Assembly (NCBI GenBank): GCA_020161965.1 | Contig: JAIUNH010000077.1 | Location: 1 to 11,192 of the forward strand | Direction: 5' to 3' | Source: Pseudomonadota bacterium | GTDB taxonomy: Bacteria; Pseudomonadota; Alphaproteobacteria; CACIAM-22H2 | Length of the DNA: 11,192 nt | Part shown: one piece after another, positions 1 through 6,065 of the stretch | How the letters are laid out: every line of letters starts with the position of its first letter | Numbering within the stretch: the first letter of the stretch is position 1 | Position numbers and translations under genes: made by a program | The notes under the pieces: model-generated | Told to the model about the DNA's origin: nothing | Databases searched by the model: none | Seen by the model: only the letters and a program-made list of their open reading frames with translations

Positions 1-72
1 GGCCTCGGCGCTAAGGTCTTCCGCGCCAACGAAACCTTCTCGCCCGAGCACGGCGCCTATCATGCGCACTGA
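1..72 (+). CDS. ureE: Urease accessory protein UreE, C-terminal end (partial)
   Basis: Only the last 23 codons and the TGA stop are present; the gene starts left of the window. The tail reads GLGAKVFRANETF and then PEHGAYHAH. This fits the end of UreE, where a Pro-Glu-x-Gly-Ala-Tyr stretch is followed by a His-containing tail. UreE is the nickel metallochaperone that hands Ni2+ to the UreFGD-urease apoprotein complex in the cytoplasm. The visible tail is short in histidine (two His) compared with the His-rich tails of some UreE proteins, so this terminus may bind little extra nickel. The call rests on this short match plus the immediately following ureF and ureG, which overlap as in a ure operon. 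The ureF start lies inside the last codons of this gene (11-base overlap). Confidence 0.8.
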   Translation, partial: GLGAKVFRANETFSPEHGAYHAH

Positions 73-718
73 CGCTTTATTGCGTCTGATCGCGTGGCTG
101 TCACCGTCCTTCCCGGTCGGCGCGTTTGCCTATAGCCACGGGCTGGAAGCGGCGATCGAGGACAAGCGCGTGACCAACGCCGCCGATCTGATCGCGTGGA
201 TCGGCGATCTGCTGGAATTCGGGCCGGCGCGCGCCGATGCGGTGTTCTTCGTCCATGCGTGGCGCGCGGCTTTGGCCCAAGATGCGGAGGCGTTTGCCGA
301 GGTTTCGCAACGCGCCGCCGCGATGCGCGGGACGGGCGAGTTGGTGCTGGAAGCCACGCAGCAAGGGGCGAGCTTCGCCTCCGCCGTCGCCAAGGCATGG
401 CCGGGTTTCGACGGCGACGCGCAAATCTATCCCGTCGCGGTCGCGCGCGCGGCGGCGCAAGCCGGCATTCCGTTGCCCGAAGCGCTCGGCGCCTATCTTC
501 ACGCCTTCACGGCCAATATGGTGTCGGCGGCATTGCGCGCGATACCGCTCGGCCAAAGCGATGGGCTCGCGGCCATCGCGGGGCTTGAAGCCGCGATCGA
601 AGCCGTGCGCGATGCGGCGTTGGAGCGCGACCTCGACGACGCGGGCTCGGCCGCACCGGCGCTCGACATACTCTCGTTTCGCCACGAAACCCAATACACG
701 AGGCTTTTCAGATCATGA
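62..718 (+). CDS. ureF: Urease accessory protein UreF
   Basis: This encodes a 218-residue, all-helical cytoplasmic protein. UreF forms a complex with UreH/UreD and UreG on the urease apoprotein and is thought to gate GTP hydrolysis by UreG and nickel delivery. The family signature SPSFPVGAFAYSHGLE is at about residues 14-29. A conserved Gly-Glu-Leu stretch lies near 92-94, and the protein ends in the typical RLFRS (214-218), a C-terminal motif used for contacts in the complex. Length is normal for the family. The ATG at 62 overlaps ureE by 11 bases, and the stop overlaps the ureG start as ATGA (715-718), so translation is probably coupled. No membrane segments or signal peptide are seen. Confidence 0.96.
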   Translation: MRTDALLRLIAWLSPSFPVGAFAYSHGLEAAIEDKRVTNAADLIAWIGDLLEFGPARADAVFFVHAWRAALAQDAEAFAEVSQRAAAMRGTGELVLEATQQGASFASAVAKAWPGFDGDAQIYPVAVARAAAQAGIPLPEALGAYLHAFTANMVSAALRAIPLGQSDGLAAIAGLEAAIEAVRDAALERDLDDAGSAAPALDILSFRHETQYTRLFRS

Positions 719-1341
719 GCAAGAATACGGGGCCTTTGCGCGTCGGGATCGGCGGGCCGGTGGGGTCGGGCAAGACGGCGTTGGTCGATGCGTTGTGCAA
801 GACGATGCGCCAGCGCTGGGACGTCGCCGCGATCACCAACGACATCTATACGAAGGAAGACGCGCTGTTCCTGACGCGCTCGGGCGCCCTCGATCCCGAC
901 CGCATCGCGGGCGTGGAAACCGGCGGCTGCCCGCACACGGCGATCCGCGAGGACGCTTCCGCCAATCTCGCGGCGGTGGCGGAGATGACACGGAAATTCC
1001 CCGGTCTCGAACTTCTGTTCGTCGAAAGCGGCGGCGACAATCTCGCCGCCACGTTCTCGCCCGAGCTTGCGGATTTGACGATCTATGTGATCGACGTGTC
1101 GGCGGGCGACAAGATTCCGCGCAAAGGCGGGCCGGGCATCACGCGCTCGGACCTTTTGGTCATCAACAAGATCGATTTGGCACCCTATGTGGGCGCATCA
1201 CTCGAAGTGATGGACCGCGACGCGAAGAAAATGCGCGGCACGCGGCCGTTTTTCTTCACGAATATCCGCGCCGGGAAGGGCGTGACCGAGATCGTCGATT
1301 TCATCGCCAAGGCCGGCGGCCTGCCCGCGCGCGCGGCTTGA
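715..1341 (+). CDS. ureG: Urease accessory GTPase UreG
   Basis: This encodes a 208-residue SIMIBI-class GTPase that powers nickel insertion into urease. It carries the P-loop GPVGSGKT (14-21), the invariant Cys-Pro-His nickel-binding motif (72-74, in ETGGCPHTAIRED), the switch region ESGGDNLAATFSPEL (104-118), and the guanine-specificity motif NKID (151-154). All key residues are present and the length is normal, so the enzyme looks intact. It starts inside the ureF stop (ATGA) and is followed after 50 bases by the M20 amidase gene on the same strand. The urease structural subunits (ureABC) and ureD are not in the window and are expected to the left, since ureE precedes. Confidence 0.98.
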   Translation: MSKNTGPLRVGIGGPVGSGKTALVDALCKTMRQRWDVAAITNDIYTKEDALFLTRSGALDPDRIAGVETGGCPHTAIREDASANLAAVAEMTRKFPGLELLFVESGGDNLAATFSPELADLTIYVIDVSAGDKIPRKGGPGITRSDLLVINKIDLAPYVGASLEVMDRDAKKMRGTRPFFFTNIRAGKGVTEIVDFIAKAGGLPARAA

Positions 1342-1391
1342 AAACCCGCGCGGAATGCCGCAAAGGAACGGCTTGAGATAGGAGCCCCCGA

Positions 1392-2633
1392 ATGTCCGAC
1401 GCCGCATCCCGTATCGACGAAACCCGCCTGTGGCAACGCCATGTCGACATGGCCAAGCTCGGCGGCCTGTCCAAAGGCGGGGTCAACCGTCAGGCCTTGT
1501 CGGCGGAAGACGCCGCCGCGCGCCGCCTGATCGGCGGCTGGGCGCAAGCGCGCGGCTACGATCTGTTCGGCGATCCGATCGGCAATCTCTATATCCGCCG
1601 CGCCGGCACGGAGAATGACGCCGCGCCGGTCGTCACCGGCTCGCATATGGACAGCCAGCCCACTGGCGGCAAATACGACGGCATTTACGGTGTGCTCGCC
1701 GGGTTCGAAGCGCTCGAAGCGCTCGACGATGCCGGTATCCGTACGCGCCGCCCGGTCCAGGTCGTTGCGTGGATGAACGAGGAAGGCAGCCGCTTCCAGC
1801 CGGGCGCGATGGGCTCCTCCGTTTGGTCGGGCCATGACGATCTCGGCAAGATGCTTGCCGTTGCGGATCGCGAGGGCGTGGTGTTGCGCGACGCGCTGGC
1901 GAAGACGCTTGCCGAAGCGCCAGTGCGGCAGGTCGATGGGTTCGACCGGAATTTCCACGCCTATATCGAAGCGCATATCGAACAAGGCCCGCGCCTGGAA
2001 GCGGGCGCCAAGACGATCGGCGTCGTCACCGGCATTCAGGGTTCGCAACGCTACACGCTGGATATTATTGGCGAGGAAGCGCATGCGGGCACGACGCCGT
2101 TGCGCGTGCGCAAGGATGCGCTGAAATCCGCCGTCGCCATCGTGGCGGCGCTGGAGCGCCATATGCACGACCCGGCCGACGTGGTGCGCTTCACCGTCGG
2201 GCGGTTCGAATGCCGCCCGGGTTCGCCCAACACCGTGCCGGGGCATGTGCATTTCACCATCGATTTCCGCCATCCGGATGCGGCCGTTCTGGCACGTTTG
2301 GGCAGCGGGATCGAAGCGGTGGCGAAAGCCGCCGTGGGCCCGTGCAGCGTGACGGTCGAGCGCATCACCGACGTGGCGCCGACGGTGTTCGATCCGCGCA
2401 TCGTCGATTTGGTGCGTGAGAAAGCGAACGCGCTGGGCCTGCCCAACATGGATATGCCCTCGGGCGCGGGGCACGACGCGATGCATGTGGCGCCGTTCTG
2501 CCCTTCCGGCATGATCTTCGTGCCGTGCGAGCGCGGCATCAGCCATAACGAGGCGGAAGCGGCCACGCCGTCCGATTTGGCGGCGGGTGCGCGCGTGCTG
2601 GTCGCGTCGCTCGAAGCGCTCGCGAACGAATAA
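1392..2633 (+). CDS. M20-family Zn amidase, hydantoinase/carbamoylase group (allantoate/N-carbamoyl amidohydrolase type)
   Basis: This encodes a 413-residue cytoplasmic metalloamidase. The binuclear metal site is visible: His85 in GSHMDSQPTGG, Asp96 in KYDG, the Glu130-Glu131 pair in WMNEEGSRF, His195 in EAHIEQGP and His385 in GISHNEAE. The dimerisation domain shows GEEAHAGTTPLRVRKDAL (227-244) and the C-terminal lobe SGAGHDAMHVAPFCPSGM (357-374). These features place it with N-carbamoyl-L-amino-acid hydrolase, allantoate amidohydrolase and bacterial beta-ureidopropionase. Position directly behind ureG, with urate-degrading genes nearby, favours a ureide such as allantoate. However, the DSQPTGGKYDG variant is also typical of carbamoylase or ureidopropionase members, so the substrate is not settled. 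The start is well supported: AGGAG at 1380-1384, seven bases before the ATG. It converges with the histidine kinase gene, leaving only three bases between stops. Confidence 0.88.
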   Translation: MSDAASRIDETRLWQRHVDMAKLGGLSKGGVNRQALSAEDAAARRLIGGWAQARGYDLFGDPIGNLYIRRAGTENDAAPVVTGSHMDSQPTGGKYDGIYGVLAGFEALEALDDAGIRTRRPVQVVAWMNEEGSRFQPGAMGSSVWSGHDDLGKMLAVADREGVVLRDALAKTLAEAPVRQVDGFDRNFHAYIEAHIEQGPRLEAGAKTIGVVTGIQGSQRYTLDIIGEEAHAGTTPLRVRKDALKSAVAIVAALERHMHDPADVVRFTVGRFECRPGSPNTVPGHVHFTIDFRHPDAAVLARLGSGIEAVAKAAVGPCSVTVERITDVAPTVFDPRIVDLVREKANALGLPNMDMPSGAGHDAMHVAPFCPSGMIFVPCERGISHNEAEAATPSDLAAGARVLVASLEALANE

Positions 2634-2636
2634 GCT

Positions 2637-3689
2637 TTAGGAAAGCCCCGCGCGCTTGGCGGGGGCGGCACCCAGCAGACGATTGGCGGGCAGGCGCAAC
2701 GTGACGCAAGCGCCGCCGCCGGCTCCCGTGCCGATATCTAGACGCCCGCCATGCAGCTCGACATAGCGGCGCACGATGGCCAGGCCCAAACCCGTGCCCG
2801 GCGTGCGGCGGATAAGATCGCCATTCGCCGGCTGGTGGAGTTTTTCGTCGAGGCTGCGGATATCGGTGGGCGGGATGCCCGGCCCTTGGTCCGCGACCCA
2901 CAGCACCACGTCGCCGTCTTGCGCGCGGCCGAGACCCAGCGTCACCGTGCTGCCTTGCGGGGCGAAGTTGATCGCGTTGGCGAGCATGTTCAGCACGCAT
3001 TGCGACAGCTTGCGCGCGTCGGCCGAAATTGCGATCGGCTCGGGCGGGTGTTGCATGGCCAGCGCCACTTGCGCGTCTTCGGCTTGCGGGCGGACGAGAT
3101 CGAGCTGACCGCGCGCGAGCGAAGCGAGATCCAGGGCGGCTTCGTTGAGGCGCTCGGCCGTGTCGTCGCCGCGCGCGACTTCCAGCAACTCCTCGAAAAT
3201 GCCCATCAGCAGCTTGGCGCCGGTCTCGATCGATTCCGCGTATTCGCGTTGCTTGTCGGTCGCGGGGCCGCCCACGCCGCGCGCGATCATCTGCGCGAAG
3301 CCGAGAATGGCGTTGAGCGGCGTGCGCATTTCGTGGCTCGCCGCGGCGAGGAAGTAATCCGTGGCGCGCGAGGCTTGCGTGGTCTGCGGGCGCAGCACCG
3401 CAACATGACCATCGCCGCAGCGCATGGAATCGATCGCGACCAATATCAGTTCACCTTGCGCATCGGTCAGCGGCAATTCGGCTTCGTTGGCGGCGGACAG
3501 CGCCGCGATCAGCGACGCCTTGGCGATGTCGTCGGCGGCAAGAGCGGCGATGCTGCCCGGTGCGGTGCCGAACACGCGCACGAAGGCCGCGTTGGCGAAC
3601 ACGATGCGCCGATGCGCGTCGAGCCGCACGACTGGTTCGGTCAAACGCTCGGCCAGCGCGTCGAGTGTGGCTTTGAGTTGGACGGTCAT
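2637..3689 (-). CDS. Soluble PAS-like sensor histidine kinase
   Basis: This encodes a 350-residue kinase with no membrane segment. A PAS-like N-terminal region (about 12-100, with VRLDAHRRIVFANAAF at 21-36) would sense a cytoplasmic signal. It is followed by a HisKA domain with the phospho-acceptor His119 in ASHEMRTPLN, and a HATPase_c domain with the N box NMLANAINFAP (234-244), G1 box DQGPGIP (267-273) and G2 box GTGLGLAIV (298-306). The usual aromatic F-box (FEPF or FERF type) in the ATP lid is not evident; the region reads SLDEKLHQPANG (279-290), which looks degenerate. The ATG at 3689 was chosen because it overlaps the methyltransferase stop as ATGA; a TTG fifteen bases upstream is less likely. 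No response regulator is in the window, so its partner is unknown. It is the last gene of the leftward cassette. Confidence 0.9.
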   Translation of the reverse strand: MTVQLKATLDALAERLTEPVVRLDAHRRIVFANAAFVRVFGTAPGSIAALAADDIAKASLIAALSAANEAELPLTDAQGELILVAIDSMRCGDGHVAVLRPQTTQASRATDYFLAAASHEMRTPLNAILGFAQMIARGVGGPATDKQREYAESIETGAKLLMGIFEELLEVARGDDTAERLNEAALDLASLARGQLDLVRPQAEDAQVALAMQHPPEPIAISADARKLSQCVLNMLANAINFAPQGSTVTLGLGRAQDGDVVLWVADQGPGIPPTDIRSLDEKLHQPANGDLIRRTPGTGLGLAIVRRYVELHGGRLDIGTGAGGGACVTLRLPANRLLGAAPAKRAGLS

Positions 3690-4681
3690 GGCTTGCGCGC
3701 CCAAAGAAGCGAGCCGCCCGCCGGCAACACGATGCGCGCGGGCACGCCCAGGTCCGTTTTCGCGAACCAGGCTTCGTATTCCGATTGGGTATAGGCGCGG
3801 CCGTGCTCGAACAGGGTCATGAGCGACAAGTTGAAGCCCACCATGTCGTCCGGCGCAAGCCCATCATCGTGAAGAACGGCGCCTGCGACGATCAGCAGCC
3901 CGCCGGGTGCGACCGCGCGCGCGAGATTGGCGAGCGCCGTTTCGGCCTCCGCCGGTCCCAGAACCTGTAACAAAGCCCGCGCCACGACGATATCGGCGGG
4001 CCCGCCGGGCGGCGGACCCTTCAGCAAATCGCCTTCGCCGATGGCAATGCGATCGATCAACCCCGCCGCCGCGACATAATCGCGCGCCACGGGCAGCGCG
4101 GGGGAAAGGTCGCTGGCGGTCGCGGTCAGACCCGGCAACGCCTTGCACAGCGCGATGGCGACACCCGCACCGCCGCAGCCCGCATCGATCAGGCGCTTGG
4201 CGCCGGACAGATCGAAGCGCTTGGCGATGTCGCGCCCGGCGGCCAGCGCCGTTTTGTGAATGCCGCGCAGAAACGCGTCTTCTGAGGAATCCTGCGCGTC
4301 GCTGGGCGTGGCCTCGCGCACCGCGCGGGCGAAATCAAGCCCGCCGCGAAAGAAACGGCCATAGACCGGCGCGATCGGCCCGATATAGCCGGGTGCTTCG
4401 GGTGCCAGATAGGCGGCGGATTCTTCCGTCAGCGCGTAGCGGCGTTCGTCGTCGCGGGCGAGAAACCCGTAGACGACCAGTGCGTCGCACAAGGCCGCGA
4501 GGCGCGTTTCGTCTTTCGCGTCGATCGCAGGTGCGAGTTCGTTTGCGTGCAGGGGCCCGCGCGCAAGGGCGGCGAACAGGTCGAGTTCGAGACCGGCGAG
4601 GAAGGCGGCGGCCGGATAGAACCCGGCCAACGCGCGCTGAAGCGTGAAGGGCGGGGGCGGTTTCTTCCCGCCCTCGCTCAC
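3686..4681 (-). CDS. Class-I SAM O-methyltransferase-like protein with N-terminal winged-helix dimerisation domain; catalytic His absent
   Basis: This encodes a 331-residue protein with the architecture of plant/bacterial O-methyltransferases (acetylserotonin or CrtF type). An N-terminal helical winged-helix dimerisation region covers about 12-95, and a Rossmann SAM-binding domain about 145-331. SAM motif I is LIDAGCGGAGVAIAL (164-178), with the acidic ribose-contacting residue probably Asp191 in ASDLSP, and a later AVAPGGLLIV strand (256-265). At the place where the family has the catalytic base in an R-x-x-L-H-D-W motif, this protein has RALLQVL (235-241), so His, Asp and Trp become Gln, Val and Leu. 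It may use another mechanism, methylate nothing, or act as a SAM-responsive binding protein. The start is GTG at 4681, overlapping the ABC ATPase stop as GTGA; an open frame continuing upstream is only a shadow of the ATPase gene. Its stop overlaps the kinase start. The substrate is not recognisable. Confidence 0.85.
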   Translation of the reverse strand: MSEGGKKPPPPFTLQRALAGFYPAAAFLAGLELDLFAALARGPLHANELAPAIDAKDETRLAALCDALVVYGFLARDDERRYALTEESAAYLAPEAPGYIGPIAPVYGRFFRGGLDFARAVREATPSDAQDSSEDAFLRGIHKTALAAGRDIAKRFDLSGAKRLIDAGCGGAGVAIALCKALPGLTATASDLSPALPVARDYVAAAGLIDRIAIGEGDLLKGPPPGGPADIVVARALLQVLGPAEAETALANLARAVAPGGLLIVAGAVLHDDGLAPDDMVGFNLSLMTLFEHGRAYTQSEYEAWFAKTDLGVPARIVLPAGGSLLWARKP

Positions 4682-5487
4682 TTCGTCGCGCGCACGGCCG
4701 AAATCTCGTCGCGCAGCTTGTGCACGATATCGACGAATTCCGGCTTGAACGTGTCCTCGAGTTTGCGCGGGCGCGGGAATTTGCTTTCGGTGATCGAGAT
4801 GATCTTGCCGGGCCGCGCACTCATCATGAACACGCGATCGGCGAGATACACGGCTTCGCGCAGATCGTGCGTGATGAGCATGACGGTGGGGCGCTTCTTG
4901 ATCCACAGCGTCTGCACGACGTCCCAAAGCTCCTCGCGCGTGAACGCGTCGAGGGCGGCGAAGGGTTCGTCCAGCAACAGCATCTGCGGCGAATGGATCA
5001 GCGCACGGCACAGCGAACCGCGCTGCTGCATGCCACCCGACAATTGCCAGGGGAATTTTTCCTCGAAACCCTTCAGGCCGACGGTCGCGAGCAATTCCTT
5101 GGCGGCGGCCACATGCTTCTCGCGGTCGCGGCGGAAGGTCTTGGCGTGCGGCTCGACGATTTCCAGCGGCAGCAGCACGTTGTCCATCAACGTGCGCCAG
5201 GGCAGCATGATGGAATTCTGGAACGCCATGCCGCAGATCTTCAGCGGGCCGGTCACTTCCTGGCCGCCGACGATGACGTTGCCCTTGCTGGCGAGATGCA
5301 GGCCCGAGACGAGCTTTAGCAGCGTCGACTTCCCGCAGCCCGACGGCCCGACGACCGCGACGAATTCGCCCTGACGGATTTTCAGATCCGCCTGGTTGAG
5401 GGCGAGCGTATCCCCGTCCTTGGTGCGGTAGACGAGGTCGACCTTGTCGATATCGATGAAGGTGTCGGCTGCGGTCACGGGGGTCAT
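4678..5487 (-). CDS. ABC transporter ATP-binding protein, SsuB/TauB/NrtD type
   Basis: This encodes a 269-residue ATPase subunit that would energise import across the inner membrane of a nitrate, sulfonate, taurine or pyrimidine/hydantoin-like substrate. Walker A is GPSGCGKST (47-55), the Q-loop Gln is at 90 (MAFQNSIMLPWRT), the signature LSGGMQQR is at 149-156, Walker B is MLLLDEP (169-175) and the H-loop His is at 207 (LITHD). Length is normal and all catalytic motifs are intact. No permease or periplasmic binding protein lies beside it, so it must serve membrane partners encoded elsewhere or has another use. Start choice is uncertain: the ATG at 5487 abuts a GGAG (5488-5491) with no spacer, whereas a GTG at 5478 sits nine bases after that GGAG. 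A still longer in-frame GTG at 5562 adds residues unlike the family. It is the first gene of the leftward cassette. Confidence 0.92.
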   Translation of the reverse strand: MTPVTAADTFIDIDKVDLVYRTKDGDTLALNQADLKIRQGEFVAVVGPSGCGKSTLLKLVSGLHLASKGNVIVGGQEVTGPLKICGMAFQNSIMLPWRTLMDNVLLPLEIVEPHAKTFRRDREKHVAAAKELLATVGLKGFEEKFPWQLSGGMQQRGSLCRALIHSPQMLLLDEPFAALDAFTREELWDVVQTLWIKKRPTVMLITHDLREAVYLADRVFMMSARPGKIISITESKFPRPRKLEDTFKPEFVDIVHKLRDEISAVRATK

Positions 5488-5491
5488 CTCC
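5488..5491 (-). promoter_or_regulatory. Shine-Dalgarno-like GGAG bearing on the ABC ATPase start
   Basis: On the minus strand GGAG directly touches the ATG at 5487 but is nine bases from the in-frame GTG at 5478. Normal spacing would therefore favour the GTG start and a protein three residues shorter. No other purine-rich site is seen upstream of the ATG. Confidence 0.4.
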
Positions 5492-5630
5492 GATGGCCAG
5501 TGAAATTTACCGACCAATAGGAGCAAGGGTTGTGCCGAGCCGGTTTGGCTGAGCCGGGTCACGATGCCGGAGTCCCGGCCGCGAAATCAAGGGCGCTGCT
5601 CAACGTTTGGGCAGGGCGCGCTAAACCTAG

Positions 5631-5659
5631 GCAAAATCGAGCTTACTTGTGGATTTTGC
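5631..5659. repeat. Perfect 8-bp inverted repeat, candidate operator of the urate genes
   Basis: GCAAAATC at 5631-5638 is mirrored by GATTTTGC at 5652-5659 across a 13-base spacer. The half-site centres are 21 bp apart, about two helical turns, as expected for a dimeric regulator binding one face of the DNA. The arms are A/T-rich in otherwise GC-rich DNA. The right half overlaps the putative -35 box at 5647-5652, which would suit repression. There is no T tract and no tight loop, so it is not a terminator. The regulator is unknown. Confidence 0.45.
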
Positions 5660-5675
5660 GGCGCGGCATTAGCTT
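5647..5675 (+). promoter_or_regulatory. Possible sigma-70-type promoter for the HIUase-PuuD genes
   Basis: TTGTGG (5647-5652) and TAGCTT (5670-5675) are 17 bases apart, which would place the transcript start near 5682, about 20 bases before the ATG. The -35 match is moderate and the -10 match is poor, so this is a tentative call supported mainly by position and by overlap with the inverted repeat. Confidence 0.25.
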
Positions 5676-5703
5676 GCTGCCCAATCCCTAAGCGAGGAAA
5701 TCG

Positions 5704-6057
5704 ATGGGCCATCTGTCCACCCATGTGCTCGACACGTATCACGGCAAGCCGGCCGAAGGGCTCAGATTCAAGCTGATCCGCAAGACCGGCGACACGGAAA
5801 CCGTGCTGGTGGACGGCGTGACCGACGCCGACGGGCGCAGCAACAAGCCGTTGCTGCCGGGCGCCGAGTTCCAAGTCGGGCGCTACGAATTGCGTTTCGA
5901 GCTTGCCGCTTACTACCGCGCGAAGGGTGTGCAATTGCCCGAGCCGCCGTTCCTGGATGTGGTGCCGATCGCCTTCGGCATCGCGGAGCCGAACGGCAAG
6001 TACCACGTGCCGCTGCTCGCCACACCGTGGAGCATGTCCACCTATCGGGGGTCTTGA
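5704..6057 (+). CDS. hiuH: 5-hydroxyisourate hydrolase (transthyretin-like)
   Basis: This encodes a 117-residue protein of the transthyretin-related family. It hydrolyses 5-hydroxyisourate, the unstable product of urate oxidation, to OHCU. The N-terminal signature LSTHVLDTYHGKPAEGL (4-20) contains catalytic His7. Arg45 lies in DADGRSNK, His101 in YHVPLL, and the protein ends in the diagnostic YRGS (114-117). All catalytic residues are present and the length is standard. There is no signal peptide, so it acts in the cytoplasm. The start is supported by GAGG at 5694-5697. The urate oxidase gene follows after eight bases, so substrate production and use are co-expressed. OHCU decarboxylase, the next enzyme, is not in the window. 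Confidence 0.97.
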   Translation: MGHLSTHVLDTYHGKPAEGLRFKLIRKTGDTETVLVDGVTDADGRSNKPLLPGAEFQVGRYELRFELAAYYRAKGVQLPEPPFLDVVPIAFGIAEPNGKYHVPLLATPWSMSTYRGS

Positions 6058-6065
6058 AGAACGCT

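Larger units (their letters stand above)
5488..5703. other. Divergent intergenic region between the leftward ABC cassette and the rightward urate genes
   Basis: This is the longest gene-free stretch, 216 bases. It should hold both divergent promoters. On the right side it contains an 8-bp inverted repeat (5631-5638 and 5652-5659), a weak promoter-like pair and a good Shine-Dalgarno GAGG before the hydrolase start at 5704. On the left side there is no convincing promoter for the ABC cassette. There is a short GC-rich dyad (GCCGGG/CCCGGC, about 5553-5579) and a repeated GAGCCGG, both of which could arise by chance in this base composition. No small gene is supported. Confidence 0.6.

Noticed and set aside
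1185..2546. 453-codon minus-strand open frame opposite ureG and the amidase
   Set aside because: It spans two well-supported plus-strand genes, has low-complexity Arg/His-rich composition and no motif. It is a shadow of GC-rich coding.
3420..3440. CGDGH in the histidine kinase as a possible haem-binding site
   Set aside because: It is Cys-Gly-Asp-Gly-His, lacking the second Cys of CxxCH, and lies in the PAS-like region. It is not a cytochrome c motif.
2751..3794. 347-codon plus-strand open frame opposite the histidine kinase
   Set aside because: It crosses the kinase/methyltransferase junction, has no domain, and the minus strand encodes clear HisKA and HATPase motifs.
4682..5011. Upstream extension of the methyltransferase frame into the ABC ATPase gene
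   Set aside because: The added residues are Arg/His-rich and unlike the family. The GTG at 4681 overlapping the ATPase stop is a better start.
5540..5580. Repeated GAGCCGG and GCCGGG/CCCGGC dyad upstream of the ABC gene
   Set aside because: These are short GC-only words in GC-rich DNA, partly inside a possible N-terminal extension. They are not distinguishable from chance.
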